64,000 bases of DNA from CAWBRT01 sp963814745 (lineage in GTDB: Bacteria; Acidobacteriota; Terriglobia; Terriglobales; Acidobacteriaceae): positions 186,001 through 250,000 of the forward strand of contig CAWFEA010000003.1 in assembly GCA_963814745.1 (NCBI GenBank), given 5' to 3'. This document shows, piece by piece, positions 27,998 through 37,697 of this stretch. Positions within the stretch are counted from its first letter, which is position 1; the number at the start of each line of letters is the position of its first letter. The notes beneath the pieces were generated by a model. That model had not been told where the DNA came from. It searched no databases and was given only the letters and a program-made list of their open reading frames with translations. Both the position numbers and the translations under genes were made by a program.

Positions 27998-30900
27998 CGA
28001 CCGAAGACCAAACCCGAGACAACGAACGTAACGGCCAGAGTGGGATGATTCACCGCATCGTGCAAATGTCGCTACGGCAGCGCTTCCTTGTGCTGATGCT
28101 GGTGCTTTTCATAAGCATCTGGGGCGTGTTGTCTTTCCGGCAAATGCCGGTAGATGCGTATCCCGACCTCTCTCCGCCGATGGTGGAGATCATCACCCAA
28201 TGGCCCGGTCATGCCGCCGAGGAGATCGAGCGGTTGGTCACTCTGCCGCTTGAGGTGGAGATGAACGGCGTCCCGCACCTCGTGGTGATGCGTTCAATCA
28301 CTCTCTACGGACTTTCCGATATTATTCTCAGTTTCACTGACGGCACCGACGACAACTTTGCGCGTCAGATTGTATTTCAGCGCTTGTCGGAACCGCAGCT
28401 TCCAGCCGGGGTGACGCCGACGCTGGCGCCGCTATTCAGTCCGAGCGGATTGGTGTACCGCTACGTGCTCGAAAGCCCCGATCGCAGCCCGCAGGAACTG
28501 AAAACCATTGAAGACTGGGTGATCGAGCGCGCCTACAAGTCGGTAAATGGCGTGGCCGATGACTCCGGCTTCGGCGGTACGGTGATGCAGTATCAGGTCA
28601 TGCTCGACCCTGCACGGCTATACGGGTATCACCTGACGGTGCCGCAGGTATTGCAGGCACTGAGCAACAACAATGCGAACACCGGCGGCGGTTTTTATTC
28701 GCAAGGCGGCCAATTCTATTATGTCCGTGGCATCGGACTGGTGCGCGATACAAAGGACATAGAAAACATTGTCGTCGGTGCCAACAAAGGAACGCCGATT
28801 CGCGTTCGCGACATTGGCCAGGTGGAGATCGGGCACGCGCCGCGTCTGGGCGAATTCGGGTTCCAAAAGAATGACGACGCTGTAGAAGGCGTTATTCTCA
28901 TGCGGCGCGGCGAGCAGACCCAAACGGTACTGCGCGGAGTAGAGAAGAAAACTGAACAACTTAACAGCCAGATTCTGCCCAGGGACGTGAAGATTCGTCC
29001 GTTCTACGATCGCAGCGATCTCGTGCAACTGACCACGCACACGGTTGAAGACAACCTCATGCGGGGGATGGTTCTCGTGCTGATCGTACTGATCTTCTTC
29101 CTGGTCAGTTTCCGGGCGGCGGTGATCGTGTCACTCACGGTCCCGCTGTCGCTGCTGTTCGCGTTCATCTTTCTGCATGCGCACGATGTTTCCGCCAATC
29201 TGCTCTCGATTGGAGCCATCGATTTCGGGATCATCATCGACGGCACCGTCGTCATGATGGAGAACATTTACCGCGAACTTGCGCAACGCGAGGGGACGGA
29301 ATACAAGCTGAACGAAGTCATTCTGGCCGCTGCTCGCGACGTTGACCGGCCAATTTTCTATTCCGTCGCCGTCATCATCGCCGGCTATCTGCCCATCTAC
29401 GCACTGAGCGGACCTTCGGGCAAACTCTTTCATCCCATGGCCGACACGATGTCGTTCGCGCTGCTGGGCAGTCTGGTGCTGACGTTGACGCTCGTCCCGG
29501 TTCTCGCTTCCTACTGGTTTAAGCGCGGGGTACGTGAAAAGCGAAACCGGCCATATGAGGCGACGAAGCGGTTCTACGCCGGCAAGCTCGATTGGTGCCT
29601 GAACCATCGCGGGTGGACGCTGTTCGGAGCGACCGTGATCTTCGGCCTCACGTTGTTGCTCGTGCCATTCATCGGCGGAGAATTCATGCCGCACCTGGAT
29701 GAGGGCGCGCTGTGGGTGCGCGCGACCATGCCGTACACGGTCTCGTTCGATGAAGCCTCGAAGATTGCTCCGCAGCTCCGCGATATCCTGATGTCCTATC
29801 CGCAGGTGACAGTGGTTGGGTCTGAGTTGGGACGGCCCGACGACGGGACCGATCCCACGGGATTTTTCAATTGCGAGTTCTATGTCGGACTCAAACCCTA
29901 CAGCGACAGTGCTTGGAAGCAAGGCGAGATTCGCAACAAAGAGGAGCTGATCAAATCTATTGACCAGCGGCTCACGGCGTTTCCCGGTATCATCTTTAAC
30001 TATACGCAACCGGCCGAGGATGCGGTGGACGAGGCGCTCACCGGGCTGAAGAGTTCTCTGGCTGTTAAAGTTTACGGCACGGACCTGAATGTTCTGGAAG
30101 ACAAAGCGGTGCAGATCAAGAATGTCCTGCAAAACGTTCCCGGTTTTACCGAGCTGACGGTGGTGCGGGAACTTGGGCAACCGAGCCTGCTGATCGACGT
30201 GGACCGCGAGAAGATTGCGCGGTACGGCGTCAATGTTTCCGATGTCGAGGCGGTGATTCAGGCCGCGGTCGGCGGTCAGGCCGCAACCCAAGTCATCCAG
30301 GGAGAGAAACTGTTCGACCTCGTAGTCCGCATGCAGCCGCAATTTCGCAGCAGTCCCGGGCAGATCGGCAATTTGCTCGTGGGTACGCCGGACGGTCTGC
30401 AGATTCCGCTGAAAGAACTGTCCAGTATCAAGGAAAGTAACGGCGCATCGTTCATCTATCGGGAAGACAATTCGCGCTACATTGGCGTCCAGTACAGCAT
30501 CGAGGGGCGCGATCTTGCGCGCGCCGTACGCGACGGCCAAGAAGCTGTCAATCGCGTCGTGCAACTGCCCGAGGGTTATTGGATGAGTTGGGGAGGCGAG
30601 TATAGCCAATTCCTCGCAGCCAAAGAGCAGCTTAGCGTGATCGGCCCGCTGGCAGTGCTTCTGATTTTTCTCATCCTGTTTGCCCTTTACGGGAACTTCA
30701 AATTTCCCTTCACGATTGCTTTGGGCGTGGTGATGACCGAACCAGTAGGCGCGCTGATCGCCCTCAAACTGACGAATACTCCATTCAGTGTGTCGTCAGT
30801 TCTCGGATTGCTCGCGCTCATGGGTGTATCGGTGGAAACGGCTGTCATCCTGGTGTCATACATCAACAAGCTGCGGTTGGAAGGTAAGGGCATTCGCGAA

Positions 30901-31131
30901 GCCACGCACGAGGCCTCGCTGCTGCGCTTGCGGCCGATCATGATGACAGCTCTCGTGGCATGTCTCGGTCTATTGCCGGCGGCCATATCACACGGTATCG
31001 GCTCAGATACTCAGCGACCATTTGCCATTGTGATTGTCGCTGGCCTGCTGTCGCGCCTGCTGCTGGGCTTTTTCGTGAATCCTGTTCTCTACGAACTTGT
31101 TGCGCGACCAGACGATGTCCTGCAGGTATAA
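27994..31131 (+). CDS. Heavy-metal-efflux-type RND permease, CusA/CzcA family
   Basis: 1045 residues, the full length expected. The N-terminus has RQRFLVLMLVLFISIWGVLSF then PVDAYPDLSPP. The fourth helix carries GAIDFGIIIDGTVVMMEN with two acidic residues, the HME-type proton-relay signature. The second half contains FIGGEFMPHLDEGALW and ends with LRPIMMTALVACLGLLPAA. It differs from the HAE-type pump at the window start. Metal choice (Cu/Ag or Co/Zn/Cd) cannot be decided; no metal regulator gene lies next to it. Confidence 0.93.
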   Translation: MTTEDQTRDNERNGQSGMIHRIVQMSLRQRFLVLMLVLFISIWGVLSFRQMPVDAYPDLSPPMVEIITQWPGHAAEEIERLVTLPLEVEMNGVPHLVVMRSITLYGLSDIILSFTDGTDDNFARQIVFQRLSEPQLPAGVTPTLAPLFSPSGLVYRYVLESPDRSPQELKTIEDWVIERAYKSVNGVADDSGFGGTVMQYQVMLDPARLYGYHLTVPQVLQALSNNNANTGGGFYSQGGQFYYVRGIGLVRDTKDIENIVVGANKGTPIRVRDIGQVEIGHAPRLGEFGFQKNDDAVEGVILMRRGEQTQTVLRGVEKKTEQLNSQILPRDVKIRPFYDRSDLVQLTTHTVEDNLMRGMVLVLIVLIFFLVSFRAAVIVSLTVPLSLLFAFIFLHAHDVSANLLSIGAIDFGIIIDGTVVMMENIYRELAQREGTEYKLNEVILAAARDVDRPIFYSVAVIIAGYLPIYALSGPSGKLFHPMADTMSFALLGSLVLTLTLVPVLASYWFKRGVREKRNRPYEATKRFYAGKLDWCLNHRGWTLFGATVIFGLTLLLVPFIGGEFMPHLDEGALWVRATMPYTVSFDEASKIAPQLRDILMSYPQVTVVGSELGRPDDGTDPTGFFNCEFYVGLKPYSDSAWKQGEIRNKEELIKSIDQRLTAFPGIIFNYTQPAEDAVDEALTGLKSSLAVKVYGTDLNVLEDKAVQIKNVLQNVPGFTELTVVRELGQPSLLIDVDREKIARYGVNVSDVEAVIQAAVGGQAATQVIQGEKLFDLVVRMQPQFRSSPGQIGNLLVGTPDGLQIPLKELSSIKESNGASFIYREDNSRYIGVQYSIEGRDLARAVRDGQEAVNRVVQLPEGYWMSWGGEYSQFLAAKEQLSVIGPLAVLLIFLILFALYGNFKFPFTIALGVVMTEPVGALIALKLTNTPFSVSSVLGLLALMGVSVETAVILVSYINKLRLEGKGIREATHEASLLRLRPIMMTALVACLGLLPAAISHGIGSDTQRPFAIVIVAGLLSRLLLGFFVNPVLYELVARPDDVLQV

Positions 31132-31370
31132 CGGGCAATAGATCCGCATGGGAACAGCCGGCCAAGCGCCGGAATACAGAGCATGCACACCCAAAGAAGC
31201 AATCGACAAAAGAAACGCGTGAATGAAAGGCGAAAGCGAGTGCTCATCAAGTCGATTCCCGTCCCTGCGGTGGAGCTGCCTCCGGAAGACGTTAAAGAAG
31301 ATGCAGAACTGCCCACAGGATCACAGCTCGATCTGCTCATCGCCAATCTTCCTTATGCGCTTGGCACCGC

Positions 31371-31545
31371 GAGGTACTGGTCAAAGGCTACGTGCACGAA
31401 GTAGTGATCGCCTGTGGCAGCCAGGTAATTGCACGCCGCCCCAGAAGCTATGAACGCGAAGACACCGTCTTCGAACCGCTGCACTACCTGGCCTCGCTGG
31501 AGCAGAAGACGGGGGCGCTGGATCAAGCGGCGCCGCTGGCAGGAG
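31371..31545 (+). pseudogene. IS21-family transposase (IstA) C-terminal remnant
   Basis: The frame reads EVLVKGYVHEVVIACGSQVI, ARRPRSYEREDTVFEPLHYL and LEQKTGALDQAAPLAG, a conserved segment near the C-terminus of IS21 IstA. The frame then diverges and the rest of the element, including istB, is missing. This is a scar of an old insertion downstream of the efflux operon. Confidence 0.75.
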
Positions 31546-31754
31546 AGATGGACCCAGTTTCTGTCCGGATTGCCGATCAGTTGGAAGTGAAGGACGACGA
31601 GGGCGTTTGCCGAAACACATCCGGAGTTGAATCGGTCAGATCATCTTAGGCGCATTGGTCCACATGACTCCGACGCAACCCGCCTCGATTCCCCAGAGAC
31701 GAAGGAAGCTTGGTTCCGACTGCCCTGCCGAAGGTGCTGAAATAAGTTGCCGTT

Positions 31755-32918
31755 TCAATTAGAACTTGGCCGCCTGAACACGTTGGCAATCTTAGTGCCA
31801 ATTGGTGAACCCATGCCTGTACAGGGATCAGGTCCGCGGTCGGCGCGGTATAACCCGTTGTCTCCAACCGTGATGTCGTTAAAGCACATAGGATTGCTCC
31901 ATAGTCTCGGAGTGATAAATCCAAGTTTTCGACCGAAGGCTGCAAAAAGACCCGCATACAGTGGCGCCACCGCGCTGGTTCCTCCGAGGGTCACTGAACT
32001 GCCGTTCAATATGACGTTGTAGCCGGTCGTCCGATCCGCATTTGCTGCCACGTCCGGCACCATTCTTCCCGGGCCATTTGGAGCCCCAATCTGCCAATCC
32101 GGAAGTGGCTGGAAAATCTGCGAAAATCCGCCGCCCGTACCATCGCCATCACGGTTTCCCGGGTTTTCGTTCCACACAGTCTCTTCGGCTGTTGTCTTTG
32201 TAGTTCCGCCGCATCCGATGACATGGGGACAAGAGGATGGCAGATCGACACTAGTAGCGCCGGGTACGCCGTCACTTGAATCGTTATCGCCAGAGGCTGC
32301 CAGAATCACCATCCCAGCGTCAGTGGCCTCTTGGGCCGCCGTTTCCACTGCTTGAGCCGCGCTCCGGCTCCACTTGCTTTCGCTTGCTCCCCAACTGATC
32401 GAGCACACATCACAGCCATCCTTCACGGCCGCCTGAATCCCCTTCACAATGCCAGGTGTCCAATAAATGCGAATTGTTGCAGGGCTACCAGTTGCATAGC
32501 AATATGATGCTGCCGCGAGTTGGATGTCAAGCGCCATCTCCATATCCCCTTGGTCATCCGTGCCGGGATTGTTTCCGCCATCGATGGGAACGTCCACGAC
32601 ATTAGGAGGCGGCTGCCCGATGCTTTGAGCAAAGTCGTTGACATCTTGTTGGCGCCACCCTCCGAAAGAAGCAAGGATCGCGATCACCCCTCCGCCCGGC
32701 TGGCCGTTCGGCCAGGCATAGGCGGAAAGGAGATCTGTCACTTTCCATCCCGTTCCCGCGGACCCGGCCACCGCATTGGGCCGAAGTGGAGCCTTTTTCA
32801 CGTAGGAACGGAGCTTGGGTTGCTTCCGAGTGATCGATTCGAGATCCGCCCGGGTTTCCGGATTCGCAGTCCGGTCCAGATTTCTTGCTTTCTCTTTCGG
32901 GGTGCTTTTTCCTGCCAT
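31755..32918 (-). CDS. S53-family (sedolisin-like) serine peptidase without propeptide or signal
   Basis: A 387-residue protein spanning the catalytic domain. The acidic pair E127 and D131 lie in GDMEMALDIQ, the oxyanion Asp is D170 (CDVCSISWG), and the nucleophile S315 is in GGTSAVAP. A calcium-site-like DPCTGMG lies near the end. Sedolisins are normally secreted with a propeptide of roughly 150-200 residues; here only about 50 basic residues precede the catalytic domain and no signal peptide is seen. It may therefore act inside the cell or use another export route. It is transcribed toward the IS21 scar. Confidence 0.85.
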   Translation of the reverse strand: MAGKSTPKEKARNLDRTANPETRADLESITRKQPKLRSYVKKAPLRPNAVAGSAGTGWKVTDLLSAYAWPNGQPGGGVIAILASFGGWRQQDVNDFAQSIGQPPPNVVDVPIDGGNNPGTDDQGDMEMALDIQLAAASYCYATGSPATIRIYWTPGIVKGIQAAVKDGCDVCSISWGASESKWSRSAAQAVETAAQEATDAGMVILAASGDNDSSDGVPGATSVDLPSSCPHVIGCGGTTKTTAEETVWNENPGNRDGDGTGGGFSQIFQPLPDWQIGAPNGPGRMVPDVAANADRTTGYNVILNGSSVTLGGTSAVAPLYAGLFAAFGRKLGFITPRLWSNPMCFNDITVGDNGLYRADRGPDPCTGMGSPIGTKIANVFRRPSSN

Positions 32919-33084
32919 CGATGCATACCCTCCCTGGAGTTTTTCTGCTCAAATTAAGTCCTGAAGCCCGCTGTTACCAGGCCTCAGGGTCAAGCAATGC
33001 ATGCCTATTGAGCATTTTGGGAGATTGTCACCTTTGGTCGCGTCGGAATATGGTTTGTGGTCGCCAGCAGAAGGGTGGGTCGGG

Positions 33085-34441
33085 TCAGCAACATCTGAAA
33101 ACGGCACGCGATATCGTAGGATACCTCGTATACAGAGGCATCTTGCTATTTGCCTGCCACAGGGCAACATTCACAATCAGGCCTCCGCTGAAAGTGAACT
33201 TGTCGCCGGTGCTAAGGGCTGTCCATAAAGTTTTATGGTCGCGAATCGTTCCGCCGGCTGAAAGGATACTGGCAAGAAGAATGTACGCGGGATGAGAATA
33301 CGTTGCAGCGGCCTTATCTTGATCCATTGGTCCTGCGAGAACCGTTGCCAGTCGATAGCCTTGTTCAATCGCCCCGCTTCCGACGGTCCCGGCATTGGAG
33401 TTTACTTGGAGCAGCGAGTTCATAAAGCTGTCATACATCCCATTCACGTCCGCCAGTGCCGGCGTCGTAATTGGGTCGCTGGTTGCTGGAGCCGGCGCTG
33501 GATTTCCCGGGGATCCTTTAGGTGCGTTGCCCTGCCGCTTCTGGACCCAATCGTCATTTCGCTTATCCAATCTCTGGATGGCGCAACTGCGGATGTCGTG
33601 TAACTCCTGCAAAACCGATTGCATGTCCGAAGTTGAAATATCCGATACTGACGACCTCCCGAATAATGGCGGGTAAATGATTGTTAGTTTTTTCCCATGG
33701 CGCGCCGCATTGCTGCCGCATTTGGTTCGTGAAGGCAACCGCCATGGCACTATCGGGGATGACAATTGAGCCGGGAGACTCAGAGTTCGACGATACGGCA
33801 ATCGCCTGAAGTAGAGAAGTCGCGTCCGAAAATGGATCAATTGTGGAAGACAGGCCAATCGCTTTTGGCTCCAGACAGGGCTGGCCAGGAAACTGTTTCT
33901 CGACCTCGGCGCATTTTGCCGCTCTCTTCGCATCTGCCTCCGCTACTTCCGCCTGTGCTCTGTCCTTCTTTTGCTTTTGAGCTTTGGCCTCTTCCGAATC
34001 CGGGAATAAACTGCTTCTCGTGGAAACTGTTCTACTTCGGCATTGGCTAACATCTTGGTACTCGTCGGTCTGAAGCAGGCTGTAATACAGGGACTTCAGG
34101 GCCGCCGCATTGGCAAGGAATCCCTGATAGGCCTGGATGTTTGCAAAACTTGCCTGGTCAAAAATGACGACGGTTCGATCGCCTGAAGATCCGTTGGGAA
34201 AGATGTTGGTACATGTCTCGAAAGCGACGGCGTTCGCAATATCGTCGAGTCCCCCGAAGGCAAGCATCTGCGATTCGATTGCTGCGCTTGACGACGCAGC
34301 AGGGGTTGAACTCGTCGCAGAGCTGCTGGGTGCATTCGACGAACCCGCCGCCGATCCAGCAGCCTTCTTTTGGGCTTGGAGATTTGAAAATGTGGTGAAG
34401 ACGATCACTGCCGCAGCGAGGTAACAACAAAGTTTTCTCAT
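33085..34441 (-). pseudogene. Secreted protein of unknown family, one frameshift
   Basis: The start is the ATG at 34441 with GAGGT upstream. Signal peptide MRKLCCYLAAAVIVFTTF to LQA, then a Ser/Ala-rich linker, a conserved-looking FGGLDDIANAVAFETC region and a Lys/Ala coiled coil. Near 33692 a run of six A bases shifts the frame by one; the protein clearly continues as LTIIYPPLFGRSSVSDIS and on to about 450 residues in total. I do not recognise the family. Several Cys and the export signal suggest a periplasmic or extracellular protein. The slip lies in a homopolymer, so it may be a sequence error. Confidence 0.6.
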
Positions 34442-34933
34442 GATGACCTCGAGAAACAAGTTCTTAGGGTCGGGGCAGAACGACAAAACTCTACCATCCA
34501 TAGCGTTTACCCACAAGCTTCTTTCGCTTATTCCCATTCTTACCGTCTGTAGTTTGCGCAAGCTAGTCGCGTAGCTACAAACGAGAAGTCGAAGGCCACT
34601 ACAGTGGCGTTGCCTTTAGAATCACTGCTGCCCTCGACCGGTAGCGCTCCTGTAGCCTCGTCCGAGGCGGCGGAGCGTGGCGGATGAATAACGACATGTC
34701 GGCATCGCGCCCAATCGTGCTGCGCCTTGGCTTTCTGTCGGAGAGCTAGCGCAGGCCTGAGCGTCAGACTGGTCCACCACCCATAACACTGACAGTTGGT
34801 GGGTCGAAATGGTAATAAGAATGTACGACGTTATCCCGAACTTGTGGGTGACGCGACTCGGGAAATCAAGCGCGCGTCCCCGCGTAGCCGAGATTTGCTT
34901 CGTCGCAATTCTCTTCTCATCAGGAGGGCTGCC
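34442..34933. other. Divergent intergenic region
   Basis: About 490 bases between the secreted-protein gene (-) and the coiled-coil gene (+). It should carry both promoters. A short palindrome TAGTCGCGTAGCTA lies near 34563. No gene or repeat family is recognised. Confidence 0.4.
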
Positions 34934-36347
34934 GTGTCGCAAGCTCCCAGCATCCCGAATCTCACTAATCCGACAACCGCCGACGACTACAAGGCACTCA
35001 AGGCACTGCAAGACGCCAAGGCAGATGCTCTGCAATCGCAAACTAAGTTGCTCGAGGCACAAAAAGAGTTGCAAAAGGCGCAAACCGAAGACCCGATGGC
35101 TCAGCAAAAAGCCTCGCAAGATGCCAGAACAGAGGCTCTGCAATCGGAGACGAAGCTGCTTGAGGCGCAGAAGGCGCTGCAAAAAGCACAAGCTGAAGAC
35201 CCGATGGCACAACAGATTGCCGCCGTAACCCAGGCCGCCAACCTGGCAGCGCAGCAGAAGGCTCTGGCAGACACCCAGGCTGGCATTCTGAAATCGAAGC
35301 TCACGGTCCCGGACTCCGGCTACACCGGAGAGGTAAAGACCGGCGACAAGGCGGGCAGCTTCGAGGGCGCGTTGCTGGCGGCGCGAGCGGTAAAGCTGGC
35401 GGCAAAAAGCATCGCCAACACCGTGAAAGATAAGATGACCGACACCGTCGTGCTGTACGGCACGGCGGACCTGCCCGATTTTCAGGCGCTCATAGCGTAC
35501 CGGGCGCAGTATCAAGCGATCTCGAAGGTAATTCAAAGCTCAATGGTGAAGGCCGACGATGCCATTGGGAAGGCTTCCCTTTCACTCGCAGTCAAGCTTG
35601 AGCTGCCCACGCCGGCCGCTATCGGCGTCGGTCTTGATGCCGTGAACAAGATTCTCGGTTACTTCCGAACGGATTATTCCGTGCAGGGCATTGTGGTGGC
35701 CAGCGACGACCTGATGCTGATCGATTGCCTGGCAAGTGAGACTCACAAATCAGAGCAAGAAGGTCTTCGTTCCCGCTCAATACAACGCCGCCGCGCTACA
35801 GGGCTCCAGCATTATCAGTGACCTTGAAAACCTGGCCACAAACCGCGCGACACTGCAGCAGAAGGTCAACGTGACGACGAAGGTGAGCGACGCCCTCACA
35901 GCCGCCGCAACAAAAGAAACAAAAGAAAACGATGCAGCGAAGAAAGAGACAATGACCACTGCAGCGGCTAACCTTAAGACCGCTGCAGAACAGGGCAAAG
36001 CGGCAGTGACGATGTATGACGCACTGCTCGCCAAGCTGACCGGAGCTGACGACAAGGGAAAAGTACCTCTGACCCTCATCATTCAGCAAGAGGCCGTACG
36101 CAAGCACTTGGAAGACGAGGGTGCGGCTTTGATGACGGCGAAAATCTCATCCGAAGGAGGCTCTTACTACACTCGCAAGAACCTGTGGAGCCTGTTCGGT
36201 GGTATGCCCTTCTTCGTTATGGGAGGCGCGGTGGTGAGCTATGCCGTCTTTGACGGAAAAGACGGCCACGTATTGGTGTCGGGTTCGTTGCCGGTCGATG
36301 GAGGCTACTTCAACGTAAAGGATCTGGAAAAGCACTTCCCAGTGTAG
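34934..36347 (+). pseudogene. Coiled-coil protein of unknown function, one frameshift
   Basis: The GTG at 34934 follows AGGAGGG at the right spacing. Residues about 15-100 form a Lys/Gln/Ala coiled coil made of two near-identical 36-residue units. A mixed domain follows, with DTVVLYGTADLPDFQALIAY. Near 35735 one extra A shifts the frame; the protein continues as RLTNQSKKVFVPAQYNAAAL, has a second helical Ala/Thr/Lys-rich part, and ends in a compact segment FVMGGAVVSYAVFDGKDGHV. Intact length is about 470 residues. No signal peptide. It precedes the trypsin-like gene by 48 bases. Confidence 0.6.
35012..35227 (+). repeat. Two tandem 108-base units within the coiled-coil gene
   Basis: Units at 35012-35119 and 35120-35227 encode the same 36-residue pattern (ALQSxTKLLEAQKxLQKAQ then EDPMAQQ). 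Many synonymous differences show that the duplication is old and that the protein sequence has been kept. Confidence 0.75.
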
Positions 36348-36395
36348 CCGGAAGCGAACGGCGGCGAGACAGGTAACCGCTAGCGGAGAAAGAGG

Positions 36396-37556
36396 ATGAA
36401 CGTCAGCCAGGAGCGATTGGTAAATTATGTGCGCGGGTTGCACCGGCGAGATCGAATCGGGCCTGAAGCATTTCCAATTCGCACTTTGGCGGCATCGCCG
36501 AAGACCACCCCGGGAACTGGCACCCACATCGATTGGAATCTGCCCGGCCTCAAAGGAGTGTCAGATTTAACGACCCACAAGCAACATGAGGCCTTCCGCC
36601 GCGGCCTCGTCCTCGACACCAGTATTGTGACGCCGAAGTCCCCGCCGGCCGCGCTGATCAAGCAAATTTCAATACCCTCTATCACTGAAGCCGCCGCCCA
36701 GTCACTTGACAAGGTGATTCACAACAAGCCGCTCAGCCAGAAAGACCTAGCCCACCTCGAGAGCATCATAATTCCGGCACTTCGCCCCGCGTTCGACATC
36801 CTAAACGAGAGCTACGAGGACCTGCCCGACTACTGGAGTGTATTGAACCATCAGCGCAAGGCCATGGAGCCGATCATCCGTGGAGTGGGACGCCTCCAGT
36901 TAACCGGACATCCCAGCTACACCCTTGTGGGCACGGGCTTCGTCTGTGGACCGAACCGCATCCTCACGAACTATCACGTGGCGCAAATCTTTGTGCGCGG
37001 TGTGGAAAGCGGCGGACAACTCAGTTATCTGCCGGGAGTGACGTGCGCGATGGACATGCTGGCTGAGGTTGGCAACGCGAATTCGCTTCGGCTGGATGTC
37101 ACCCGGCCTCTGACGATCTCCAGCCGGTGGGATGCGGCGCTTCTCCATGTGGAAAGCCTCCCTGGGAGCATCGAACCGCTACCGCTGGCGAAATTAGCCC
37201 CCTCGACACTCGACGGCGGGTTCGCTGCCATTATCGGATACCCGTCGTACGATCCTTACGAGAGTTTCGTCGATCAGGCCAACATCTTTCGCGCCGTATT
37301 CGATCGAAAGCGGCTGCAACCGGGGAAGCTAAACGGTCGGGCAGACGTCGATTCCTTTGGCCATACAGTGAGCGCCGTTGCGCACGATTGCTCAACGCTG
37401 GGCGGAAACTCGGGCTCAGTCCTGGTAGCCGTAGACGATCCCCGCGTCGTCGGGCTCCACTTCTCCGGAGTGACACACGTATCGAACTACGCGGTACCAA
37501 CATGGGAGCTGTTAAACGACCCGGCATTTGCGGGGCAGGCATTGAACTTCGTCTAA
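36396..37556 (+). CDS. Trypsin-like serine protease with an unknown N-terminal domain
   Basis: 386 residues. The C-terminal half is a trypsin-like peptidase with the triad H194 (TNYHVA), D246 (SRWDAALL) and S339 (LGGNSGSV). The first 160 residues contain a helical region (VSQERLVNYVRGLHRRDRIG and the later LPDYWSVLNHQRKAMEP) that I cannot assign. No signal peptide or membrane anchor, so it is probably cytoplasmic. It stands between a coiled-coil gene and a patatin gene on the same strand. Cytoplasmic trypsin-like proteases with helical adaptors occur in bacterial conflict systems, but that role is an inference here. Confidence 0.87.
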   Translation: MNVSQERLVNYVRGLHRRDRIGPEAFPIRTLAASPKTTPGTGTHIDWNLPGLKGVSDLTTHKQHEAFRRGLVLDTSIVTPKSPPAALIKQISIPSITEAAAQSLDKVIHNKPLSQKDLAHLESIIIPALRPAFDILNESYEDLPDYWSVLNHQRKAMEPIIRGVGRLQLTGHPSYTLVGTGFVCGPNRILTNYHVAQIFVRGVESGGQLSYLPGVTCAMDMLAEVGNANSLRLDVTRPLTISSRWDAALLHVESLPGSIEPLPLAKLAPSTLDGGFAAIIGYPSYDPYESFVDQANIFRAVFDRKRLQPGKLNGRADVDSFGHTVSAVAHDCSTLGGNSGSVLVAVDDPRVVGLHFSGVTHVSNYAVPTWELLNDPAFAGQALNFV

Positions 37557-37697
37557 AGAGGTTGCAACGACCACCCCTCCCCGTGTAGTAGCATTTCTCA
37601 ATGCCGAGTCTGGATCCCAGTTGGCACTCGAGCAAGAACTTTGTACGGGACCCAATAGTCGCTTTATTGACGTGAAAAGCAGCGAGGAGACAATATC

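Noticed and set aside
33685..33700. Programmed frameshifting at the A-run in the secreted-protein gene
   Set aside because: The run has only six A bases, does not form a -1 slippery heptamer in the reading frame, and a +1 shift would be needed; a plain indel is simpler.
34622..35536. Long - strand frame opposite the coiled-coil gene
   Set aside because: Leu/Arg-rich composition mirrors the + strand repeats; the + strand frame has a ribosome site and keeps its protein repeat through synonymous changes.
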